Origin: Pullibacteroides sp964436335
GTDB lineage: Bacteria > Bacteroidota > Bacteroidia > Bacteroidales > P3
Direction: 5' to 3'
DNA length: 13,023 nt
Assembly: GCA_964436335.1 (NCBI GenBank)
Contig: CAYTCD010000052.1
Location: 1 to 13,023, forward strand
This document shows positions 1 through 6,555 of the stretch, piece after piece (positions within the stretch are counted from its first letter, which is position 1; every line of letters starts with the position of its first letter). The position numbers and the translations under genes are program-made. Under the pieces are notes generated by a model. That model worked only from the letters and a program-made list of their open reading frames with translations, was not told the DNA's origin and ran no database searches.

Positions 1-248
1 GCGTGGACCCGCTTACCAGCCGTCAGTTTTGGGAACTGATTTACGAGGCGGTGAGCCTGGGCATCACGGATTTTGTAACCACCCATTATATGGACGAGGC
101 CGAATATTGCAACCGGGTGAGCATGATGGTGGATGGCCGCATCGAAATGCTCGACACCCCTAAAAATCTCCGCCACCATTTCGGGGTGGAAAGCATGGAG
201 GAAGTTTTTACACGGATAGCCCGCAAAGCCACCCGAAACGACGACTGA
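1..248 (+). CDS. ABC exporter ATP-binding protein, C-terminal tail (partial, cut by window edge)
   Basis: Only about the last 82 residues are visible. The reading frame is open from base 1, and the GTG at base 3 is an internal Val codon, not a start. The fragment opens at the D-loop (VDPLTSR), the segment that follows Walker B in ABC ATPases. It continues to the switch histidine in TTHYMDEAEYC (His at visible residue 28) and a typical tail, VDGRIEMLDTP followed by MEEVF. This form belongs to drug/lipid-type ABC-2 exporters of the CcmA/YbhF kind. The stop codon lies one base before the ATG of a permease, so the proteins are translationally linked. Because two different permeases follow, the full protein may carry two ATPase domains like E. 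coli YbhF, with an HlyD-type adaptor gene upstream. That is inference, since the upstream DNA is missing. The substrate is unknown. Confidence 0.9.
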   Translation, partial: VDPLTSRQFWELIYEAVSLGITDFVTTHYMDEAEYCNRVSMMVDGRIEMLDTPKNLRHHFGVESMEEVFTRIARKATRNDD

Positions 249-249
249 G

Positions 250-1356
250 ATGAAACAGTTTTTCGCTTTTGTTGAAAAGGAGTTCTACCATATTTTTCGG
301 GATAAGGCCACCATGCTGATTATCCTGCTGATGCCGGTGGTACAGGTGTTGATTTTCGGGTTCGCCATCACCACCGATATCCGCGACACGGAAATTGCCG
401 TTTGCGATCTCTCCCGCAGTACGGAAAGCCGGGAATTGATAGAGAAGATGCAGGCAGGCGCGTATTTTTGTGTAAAAGCCTATGTCGGTTCTCCCGAAGA
501 AGCCGAAGACCTGTTCCGAAAAGGAAAGATAAAAACGGTGGTGGTGATCCCCGAAGAGTTCGCCAGCTGTATCGCCCGCAACGAAAATACCGGCCTACAA
601 CTTATCACCGACGGCAGCAATCCCAACGAAGCCAATATTATTACCGGATATCTCAAGACCATCGCGGCAGGATTCGCCGTCGAAAAACACCCGCAGATGC
701 ACCCTCCCTTGTCATTTTCGGTAAAAACCAGCATGCTCTACAATCCCCGGCTCAAAAGCGCCTATACATTCGTGCCGGGTGTTATCGGGCTTGTGCTGAT
801 GCTTATCTGCACGCTCATGACTTCGGTGTCGATTGTAAGGGAGCGCGAACACGGCACGATGGAAGCCCTCTTGGTGGCACCCTCCAAACCCCTGTATATA
901 ATTTTCGCCAAGACCGTACCGTATTTCGTTATCTCCATCTTCAATCTGCTTGTCATCATCTTGCTCTCCCTTTTTGCATTCAACGTACCCATACGAGGTA
1001 GTTTCTTACTCTTTCTGGCCGCCAGTATCCTGTATATCTTCACTTCACTCAGCCTGGGCATATTTATCTCTACCGTTTCAAAAACCCAACAGATCGCCAT
1101 GATCATATCGCTCATGGGGCTGATGTTGCCCACAGTCCTGCTTTCGGGACTGATGTTTCCCATCGAAAGCATGCCGGCCGTATTGCAAGGTATCTCGTAT
1201 CTTTTGCCGGCACGCTGGTTTATAGAAATGGGGCGCATCATCATGATAAAAGGGATCGGATTCAGTTATGTCTGGATACAATGGACTGTTCTGACGGGTA
1301 TGGCATGTCTGTTTTTGGTATTGAGTGTGCGCGGTTTTAAAGTGCGTTTGGATTAA
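250..1356 (+). CDS. ABC-2 type exporter permease, first of two (YbhS-like)
   Basis: A 368-residue inner-membrane permease of the ABC-2 family. Predicted layout: a short cytoplasmic N-terminus (MKQFFAFVEKEF), membrane helix 1 at about 21-41, a large extracytoplasmic domain at about 42-170, then five helices at about 173-195, 218-243, 251-273, 281-303 and 338-360. The ABC-2 signature loop (REREHGTMEALLVAP, about 197-211) follows helix 2 and contacts the ATPase. The domain order and length fit YbhS/YhhJ-type half-transporters that work with a second permease, an ATPase and a periplasmic adaptor. The ATG lies one base after the ATPase stop and the next permease begins 12 bases downstream, so all three are one operon. 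The substrate cannot be read from the sequence; related systems export drugs, lipophilic compounds or envelope components. Confidence 0.9.
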   Translation: MKQFFAFVEKEFYHIFRDKATMLIILLMPVVQVLIFGFAITTDIRDTEIAVCDLSRSTESRELIEKMQAGAYFCVKAYVGSPEEAEDLFRKGKIKTVVVIPEEFASCIARNENTGLQLITDGSNPNEANIITGYLKTIAAGFAVEKHPQMHPPLSFSVKTSMLYNPRLKSAYTFVPGVIGLVLMLICTLMTSVSIVREREHGTMEALLVAPSKPLYIIFAKTVPYFVISIFNLLVIILLSLFAFNVPIRGSFLLFLAASILYIFTSLSLGIFISTVSKTQQIAMIISLMGLMLPTVLLSGLMFPIESMPAVLQGISYLLPARWFIEMGRIIMIKGIGFSYVWIQWTVLTGMACLFLVLSVRGFKVRLD

Positions 1357-1368
1357 AGACCGGTAAAA

Positions 1369-2511
1369 ATGCAAGCGAAAGTATTGAAATATCTGCTCGA
1401 GAAAGAGTTCAAGCAAATGCTGCGCAACCCTATCATGCTGCCGCTGATTATCGCCTTGCCCCTGATTCAGCTTGTTATCCTGCCTTATGCCGCCACCTAC
1501 GAGATCCGTAATATCCGCATTGCCGTGGTAAACAACGACCACAGTTCCACCTCTCGCGCATTGGAAGAAAAAATCGCTTCTTCGGGTTACTTCCGGATTG
1601 TGCGGCAAGCGGCCACTTATCAGGAAGCACAGCAATATATTCAGGAAGGCGTGGCTGGAATGTCGATCGAAATTCCCCTCGGTTTCGAAGCCGATTTAAC
1701 GATGAACCACCCCACCGGCGTGTATATTACTGTGGATGCGGTAGATGGCATGAAAGCCGGTATCGGGGCTTCCTACTTAGGTGAAATCATTCAGGATTTT
1801 GCCGCACAGACCGTGCAGGAAAAAGCCATGAAGGGCCTCATCGATATCAAGACTCATCCCGTTCCGGCTCGGATAGAGGCCACACCTTTATTCCGCTTCA
1901 ATCCTGATTTGGATTACAAAACCTATATGGTACCTGGCATTCTGGCCATGTTGCTCACCTTGGTGGGAGGTATTCTGGCCGCACTCAATATCTCGAGTGA
2001 ACGCGAGTCCGGCACACTGGAACAAATCAATGTGAGTCCGGTAAGCAAGTTCGATTATCTGCTTGGAAAATTGATTCCGTTCTGGATTATGGGTTTGCTG
2101 ATCACGCTTATCGGCCTTGGTATCGCCTATCTGCTTTACAGGGTGATACCGCAAGGCAATCTGCTTACGCTTTTAGCCTTTGCCATGATTTACAACATGG
2201 GTTTTACCGGTTTCGGGCTGTTTATCTCTTCGGTGGCTAAAAGTCAACAGCAAGCCATGTTCATTGCCTTTTTCTTTCTACTTATCTTTTTCCTGATGGG
2301 TGGGCTTTTCACGCCGGTTTCGAGTATGCCCGACTGGGCTCAGTATATTACCTACCTCAACCCCACGGCCTATCTTATCGATGCCATGCGGCTCATCATT
2401 CTCAAAGGAAGCCGTTTTTCGGACCTCTATCCGCAATTTCTGGCTACCGTAAGTTTTGCCATCGCTTTCAACGCAATGGCTTTGCTGGCTTTTCGTAAAA
2501 CGGCGCGATAA
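1369..2511 (+). CDS. ABC-2 type exporter permease, second of two (YbhR-like)
   Basis: A 380-residue ABC-2 permease, related to the preceding gene but clearly diverged. Helix 1 lies at about 21-43 and the extracytoplasmic domain at about 44-183. Five C-terminal helices lie at about 186-207, 230-257, 265-289, 293-314 and 354-376. The family loop ERESGTLEQINVSP (about 211-224) follows helix 2, and the conserved NPTAYLIDAMR segment (about 331-341) precedes the last helix. It most likely pairs with the upstream permease as a heterodimer driven by the upstream ATPase. The ATG is preceded by an A-rich stretch (GGTAAAA) typical of Bacteroidota leaders, without a clear Shine-Dalgarno motif. The gene ends 12 bases from the stop of the convergent hydF. 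I saw no convincing terminator there. Confidence 0.9.
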   Translation: MQAKVLKYLLEKEFKQMLRNPIMLPLIIALPLIQLVILPYAATYEIRNIRIAVVNNDHSSTSRALEEKIASSGYFRIVRQAATYQEAQQYIQEGVAGMSIEIPLGFEADLTMNHPTGVYITVDAVDGMKAGIGASYLGEIIQDFAAQTVQEKAMKGLIDIKTHPVPARIEATPLFRFNPDLDYKTYMVPGILAMLLTLVGGILAALNISSERESGTLEQINVSPVSKFDYLLGKLIPFWIMGLLITLIGLGIAYLLYRVIPQGNLLTLLAFAMIYNMGFTGFGLFISSVAKSQQQAMFIAFFFLLIFFLMGGLFTPVSSMPDWAQYITYLNPTAYLIDAMRLIILKGSRFSDLYPQFLATVSFAIAFNAMALLAFRKTAR

Positions 2512-2523
2512 GAAGGGAGCACT

Positions 2524-3762
2524 TTACTTTCGCTCAAATACGCCTACCGCCCGTTCAAAGATACCGTTGGCCCAGGCAAGGGCCATGCCGTAATTGCTTA
2601 CCGGAATCCCGGCCGCACAAAGGGCATCTATACGGACAGAGAGTTGACGGTCGCTTATCATACATCCGCCGCACTGCACGGCAAGGGCAAAATCCTGTAA
2701 GTTGTCGGGCAATGGATCCAAGCCTGCCACAAACCGGAAACGCAGGTTCTTACCGCTTACTTTCCGTAGGACCGCCGGAAGTTTTACACGGCCTATGTCT
2801 TGGCAGTTTACCTGATGGGTGCAGGATTCGAGAATCAACACCTCATCGTTCTCCCGCAACTGCGTCAAATGGCGCGTGCCGGCCACATAGGTGTTAAAAT
2901 GTCCTTTTCCACGCGCCATGCAGAGACTGAAACCGGTAAGGGGCATGTCGGCGGGCACCAATGCCGCCACCTCCTTGAATGCCTGACTGTCGGTAATCAC
3001 CAACGAAGGGCGATGGTGCAGAGAGGCCAAGAGCATGGGCAATTCTTCGGTTTGGCAAAGCAGAGGCAGAGCATGCATATCCAGACACTGACGCGCCATA
3101 AGCACCTGCGGCAGAATAAGCCTGTCACGGGGTGCCTGTTTGTCTATAGGGCAAACCAACACCACAGTATCACCCGCTTCCACAATACCCTCCAATATTT
3201 TTTCCTTGTCGTATTCCCTTTCTCCCTGCGGCAACATTGCGCGCAATTGTTCGGTAACCGCCCGCCCCGGATCTTCTGCCGGATTGCCGGATACAGACTT
3301 TTCCGCAAGGGCTTGCCGGATACTGAAATTAAGAATACGGGAGGATGGATAACGTTTTGCCAATAATGTTTTCAGGCCATCCGAAAGCGGTATCTTATCG
3401 GCTTTATTATGCAGAATAAGAAATGGAACAGAATCTTTTTGCAGAAGATCCGCAAAATTCTTTTCGTCTTCGGCAAAGGTATTGTTTGAAATCAGCAATA
3501 CCGCCGTATCCATGCGGGCTATCGTTTCTTTGGTTTTTTCAACACGCAAACGCCCCACTTCCCCTTCATCATCGAAACCCGCCGTATCCACGAGCACGCA
3601 TTTGCCAATTCCCAGAATCTCGCAAGACTTCTTTACCGGATCGGTGGTTGTGCCGGGCTTTTCAGATACAATGGCCGTCTGCTGTCCGGTCAGAAGATTT
3701 ATCAGACTGCTCTTTCCTTGGTTGCGTTTGCCGAAAATACCGATATGAAGTTCCTGCGCCAT
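2524..3762 (-). CDS. hydF: HydF, [FeFe]-hydrogenase H-cluster maturation GTPase
   Basis: A 412-residue GTPase and iron-sulfur scaffold. HydF receives the diiron subcluster assembled with the radical SAM enzymes HydE and HydG and passes it to apo-[FeFe] hydrogenase. GTPase motifs: P-loop GKRNQGKSS (11-19), switch I GTTTDP (37-42), DTAG (59-62) and NKAD (119-122). A dimerisation/linker region follows. The C-terminal cluster domain carries C314-T-H316 and, 47 residues on, C364-G-G-C367. These match the HydF motif C-x-H-x(46-53)-H-C-x-x-C except that the residue before C364 is Gln, not His. Length and order are complete. It is the last gene of the presumed efp transcript, 38 bases after the acyltransferase gene. 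Neither hydE, hydG nor a hydrogenase gene is in the window, so partners must be encoded elsewhere. The motif set separates HydF from Era/Der-type GTPases. Confidence 0.95.
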   Translation of the reverse strand: MAQELHIGIFGKRNQGKSSLINLLTGQQTAIVSEKPGTTTDPVKKSCEILGIGKCVLVDTAGFDDEGEVGRLRVEKTKETIARMDTAVLLISNNTFAEDEKNFADLLQKDSVPFLILHNKADKIPLSDGLKTLLAKRYPSSRILNFSIRQALAEKSVSGNPAEDPGRAVTEQLRAMLPQGEREYDKEKILEGIVEAGDTVVLVCPIDKQAPRDRLILPQVLMARQCLDMHALPLLCQTEELPMLLASLHHRPSLVITDSQAFKEVAALVPADMPLTGFSLCMARGKGHFNTYVAGTRHLTQLRENDEVLILESCTHQVNCQDIGRVKLPAVLRKVSGKNLRFRFVAGLDPLPDNLQDFALAVQCGGCMISDRQLSVRIDALCAAGIPVSNYGMALAWANGIFERAVGVFERK

Positions 3763-3800
3763 GTTTTAGAAAATACTACGATGACCGGCGGAACATTGAA

Positions 3801-4766
3801 TTACTTGCCTGCCTCTTGGTCTTTCAGTATCCGGTTCAACCGCTCCATCGTATCGGGAAGTGCGCGGAGGGTGGCCATTTCTTTCCATTTGGCGCGTACT
3901 TCCATTACAGGTGTGCCAAAGTAAGTCTTGCCGCCTTCCAACGATTTATCTACCGCCGAAACGGCCAGAATCACGGCCCCTTTGCCTATTACTAAGTCTT
4001 TGTTTATCATTACCGAAGCCCAGATGGAAACATAGTCTTCGATTACCGTGACCCCGGCGATGGCCGAATGGGCGCCGATAAGCACGTGTTTGCCGATATG
4101 GGTGTCGTGGCCGATTTGCACAAAATTATCCATCTTGGTGCCGTCTCCCACAATCGTGTCGCCCGAAACACCGCGGTCAACTGCGGTCAAGGCACCTATC
4201 TCCACATCGTTGCCCAAAATTGTGCGCCCGCTGGACTCAAACTTGCGGAAAGATCCGTCTTTGGTACGCTGAAAATAGCAGGCGTCTCCGCCGATAACTG
4301 CGCCCGATTGGATAATGGTGTTGTTGCCTATAATCGTATAGTCGTTGATGGTAACATTGGCGTGGATAATGCAGTTCTCTCCAATTTCCACATGATTGCC
4401 GATAAAAACGCCGGGCTGGATAACGGTTCCCTTTCCGATTTTGGCGGTAGGGCTCACCATGGCCGTGGCTGGCAGGAAAGGACGGAAATGTCGCGTGAGC
4501 CGGTTAAAATTGCCCATCGGGTCGGATGTAACCAACAGGCATTTGCCTGCCGGACATTCCACTTCTTTGTCTATCAATATCACGCCCGCTTTGGAAGAAA
4601 GGGCTTTTTCGTAGTATTTGTCCAAATCGACAAAGGTAATATCCCCTTCTTCCACCATATGGATTTCGTTCATGCCCGATACAGGAAAATCGGGAGAACC
4701 CACTATGCGGACGTCGGTCAAAAGCTCCGCCAATTGCCTGACGGTTTGAGGACTGTCGAATTTCAT
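3801..4766 (-). CDS. lpxD: LpxD-like UDP-3-O-acylglucosamine N-acyltransferase
   Basis: A 321-residue left-handed beta-helix acyltransferase. LpxD adds the N-linked 3-hydroxyacyl chain from acyl-ACP to UDP-3-O-acylglucosamine in lipid A synthesis, at the cytoplasmic side. Residues 1-100 form the uridine-binding N-domain. From about 101 to 275 run hexapeptide repeats (for example IGKGTV, IGNHVE, IGENCI, IGNNTI). The C-terminal helical part (about 290-321) carries the acyl-carrier/trimer tail. The catalytic histidine of E. coli LpxD (His239) corresponds to H220 in NFVQIGHD. The second active-site histidine (His276, in INGHMEI) appears replaced by K256-D257 in INKDLVI. In many Bacteroidota an extra LpxD-like paralogue sits beside efp, apart from the lpxD-lpxC/fabZ-lpxA cluster. 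This gene fits that slot, so the true substrate may be another nucleotide sugar. The gap to efp is 34 bases. Confidence 0.78.
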   Translation of the reverse strand: MKFDSPQTVRQLAELLTDVRIVGSPDFPVSGMNEIHMVEEGDITFVDLDKYYEKALSSKAGVILIDKEVECPAGKCLLVTSDPMGNFNRLTRHFRPFLPATAMVSPTAKIGKGTVIQPGVFIGNHVEIGENCIIHANVTINDYTIIGNNTIIQSGAVIGGDACYFQRTKDGSFRKFESSGRTILGNDVEIGALTAVDRGVSGDTIVGDGTKMDNFVQIGHDTHIGKHVLIGAHSAIAGVTVIEDYVSIWASVMINKDLVIGKGAVILAVSAVDKSLEGGKTYFGTPVMEVRAKWKEMATLRALPDTMERLNRILKDQEAGK

Positions 4767-4800
4767 CGGCTACTCTTGGTTAAGATTCTTTTAACTAAAA

Positions 4801-5361
4801 TTATACACGCTGCGAGTATTCTCCCGTGCGGGTATCCACCTTGATTTTGTCGCCGGTGTTTACAAACAGAGGTACACGGACGGTGGCACCGGTATCGATG
4901 GTGGCGTCTTTCATGGCGTTGGTGGCGGTGTTGCCCTTTTCACCCGGCTCGGTGTAAGTAACTTCAAAATCCATGTATGCCGGAAGATCGCACGAAAGCG
5001 GTTCTTCGGTTTCGGCATGCACCAAGATTTCGACCGTGCAACCTTCCTTGAGGAACTGCGGGTTGTTGATAAGGAACTCGGGAATATTGATCTGATCGTA
5101 GGTTTCGGAATTCATAAAGTTGTAGCCGGCATCATCCTTGTAGAGGAACTGGTAGGGACGGCGTTCCACACGTGCCGTATCAATCTTTACGCCGGCGGGA
5201 AAAGTGTTGGCCAAAACCCTGCCGTTCTTGAGGTTCTTGAGGCGGGTACGTACGAAAGCATTGCCTTTTCCAGGTTTTACATGTTGAAATTCAACGATTT
5301 GCCAAAGTTCATTGTTGAAGTTGATGCACAAACCGTTTTTAAAATCTGCCGTTGTCGCCAT
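4801..5361 (-). CDS. efp: Elongation factor P
   Basis: A 186-residue, full-length EF-P, which binds stalled ribosomes between the P and E sites and relieves arrest at consecutive prolines. It has the usual three-barrel layout: KOW-like N-domain (about 1-63), middle OB domain (about 64-128) and C-terminal OB domain (about 129-186). The C-terminal signature VPLFVNTGDKIKVDTRTGEY is at 163-182. The functional loop is VKPGKGNAFV, with Lys32 at the tip in the position of modified Lys34 of E. coli EF-P. No modification enzyme (EpmA/EpmB, deoxyhypusine-type or rhamnosyl type) is in the window. The start is the first ATG, followed by ATTADF, which is typical for the family. The gene has its own promoter (5434-5465) and a leader of roughly 65 bases, and probably heads a transcript continuing into the acyltransferase and hydF. 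Confidence 0.97.
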   Translation of the reverse strand: MATTADFKNGLCINFNNELWQIVEFQHVKPGKGNAFVRTRLKNLKNGRVLANTFPAGVKIDTARVERRPYQFLYKDDAGYNFMNSETYDQINIPEFLINNPQFLKEGCTVEILVHAETEEPLSCDLPAYMDFEVTYTEPGEKGNTATNAMKDATIDTGATVRVPLFVNTGDKIKVDTRTGEYSQRV

Positions 5362-5433
5362 TTCTATAGTATATTTTATGTTTATCGTTTTTTACAATCC
5401 TCTGAACGCTTTTCTATTCAGGTTCAAAGAGAG

Positions 5434-5465
5434 CAAAGTTAACCAAAAAAGCCTTGTATTACAAA
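5434..5465 (-). promoter_or_regulatory. Bacteroidota-type promoter for efp (TTTG-N20-TAACTTTG)
   Basis: On the minus strand a -33 element TTTG (5465-5462) is followed by a 20-base spacer and a -7 element TAACTTTG (5441-5434). This matches the Bacteroidota primary sigma consensus TTTG/N19-21/TAnnTTTG. Transcription would start near 5427, giving a leader of roughly 65 bases before the efp ATG. The promoter begins only a few bases after the stop of the upstream ureohydrolase gene. It separates the efp transcript from the ftsX operon, although read-through remains possible. Confidence 0.75.
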
Positions 5466-5470
5466 TACGC

Positions 5471-6553
5471 CTATTTGAGCGGCTTGGCATGTATCGAAGT
5501 CAAAAGCGTGTTGGAAAGCAGATAGAGAACCCGCGCACCCACGTTGCCGTCCCATTCGTTTTGGGGTGAGGCCGTATCGGGCGCCACTTCGCAAAGATCG
5601 AATCCGATAAGGTTCTTTCCGCTTGCACGCAGGCATGAAAGCAGATAGCGGACTTGTTGGAAACTTAAGCCACCGGGAACGGGCGTACCGGTATGCGGGC
5701 AAAGATAGGGTTCGAACACATCTATATCGAAACTTACATAGACGTTTTGCGGCAACCGCCCTATGATTTCATGGCAAACGGCCGCCCAGTCTTCGCCTTC
5801 CGAAAGCCGGCGGTGTATATGCACATCGGGAAACTGCACGATTCGTCCCGAGGAGGCGGAAACCCTGTCCTGTTCCTGTTGGCAGACATCCCGGACCCCT
5901 ACCTGCACCAAGCGTTCCACAGACGGAACACGCAAGGCGTTGTACATGATGGAGGCATGCGAAAAATCAAACTTTTCGTAGGCCTTCCGCAAATCATCGT
6001 GGGCGTCCAGATGCAAGATTCCGAATGAAGTATATTTTTCGCCCAATGCTTGTATCAATCCCAAAGGAGAACTGTGATCGCCCCCTACTACGCCTACAAA
6101 CTTACCGTTTTCAAGCAGCATGGAAGAAATTCTTTTTAACCAATCATTCAGATAAGCGCCGCCCGCATTCACTTTTTCCAAATCGGCAATGAACCCCTGT
6201 TCCGCATAATTATCGGGCAAGTCTTCGGTGCGGCCTTCCTGAAAAGCAATGACCCTTTCGGCAACGGGCCGGAGTTTTTCCGAAAGCCGCGATATTTCTT
6301 CCGATACCGAAAACGGATGCGTTCCGATACCCGCTTTCCAGATATCGGGCATCTCGAAATCGAAAAAATCGAGCTGTACAGACGCCTGCCGTATTGCCGC
6401 CGGGCCCAGTGCGGTTCCCTTGCGGTAAGAAACGGTAACGTCCCAAGGCACCGAAACCAACAACAGCGGGCAATCTTCGGGCTTGAACGGAAAACCGAAA
6501 TAATTTTCGTTTGGCGCACAAGCGGCATCGGGATCAAAATCGGTGAAATTCAT
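5471..6553 (-). CDS. Arginase/agmatinase-family ureohydrolase
   Basis: A 360-residue member of the ureohydrolase superfamily, which hydrolyses guanidino or formimino groups at a two-manganese centre. All six metal ligands are visible: H160 in GGDHSS, D183/H185/D187 in DAHDD, and D276/D278 in SFDIDVFEP. The substrate-loop motif TGTPVPGGLS (288-297) and the GFDLCEVAP motif (317-325, E322) are also present. The usual DxDxxDP motif reads DIDVFEP here, with Glu281 in the non-ligand acidic position. A stretch of about 40-50 residues (100-147) between the N-terminal part and the core is longer than in compact agmatinases. Agmatinase (agmatine to putrescine and urea) is the best guess. Formimidoylglutamase or another guanidinase is possible, and no hut or arginine decarboxylase gene is nearby. 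The ATG is 2 bases after the upstream stop, so it is last in the ftsX operon. Confidence 0.85.
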   Translation of the reverse strand: MNFTDFDPDAACAPNENYFGFPFKPEDCPLLLVSVPWDVTVSYRKGTALGPAAIRQASVQLDFFDFEMPDIWKAGIGTHPFSVSEEISRLSEKLRPVAERVIAFQEGRTEDLPDNYAEQGFIADLEKVNAGGAYLNDWLKRISSMLLENGKFVGVVGGDHSSPLGLIQALGEKYTSFGILHLDAHDDLRKAYEKFDFSHASIMYNALRVPSVERLVQVGVRDVCQQEQDRVSASSGRIVQFPDVHIHRRLSEGEDWAAVCHEIIGRLPQNVYVSFDIDVFEPYLCPHTGTPVPGGLSFQQVRYLLSCLRASGKNLIGFDLCEVAPDTASPQNEWDGNVGARVLYLLSNTLLTSIHAKPLK

Positions 6554-6555
6554 CT

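Noticed and set aside
2458..2480. Hairpin GCCATCGC...GCAATGGC near the end of the second permease gene, considered as a terminator
   Set aside because: It is inside the coding region, ahead of the stop for the plus strand, and has no T-tract after it on the minus strand.
4767..4800. GTTAA/TTAAC inverted repeat between efp and the acyltransferase gene
   Set aside because: Only five A/T-rich pairs with a seven-base loop and no T-tract after it; likely chance in a short A/T-rich spacer.
4068..4844. Long open frame (258 codons) on the plus strand opposite the acyltransferase and efp genes
   Set aside because: It runs antisense to well-identified genes and across their boundary, and shows no domain or start context.
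5386..5422. Possible hairpin (CTGAA/TTCAG) in the efp leader, considered as a riboswitch or attenuator
   Set aside because: A five-pair stem with a ten-base loop is too weak, and no known riboswitch signature is visible.
5445..5468. Possible terminator for the ureohydrolase gene (GTATT-TGT-AATAC then T6 on the minus strand)
   Set aside because: The stem has only five mostly A-T pairs and overlaps the better-supported -33 element of the efp promoter.
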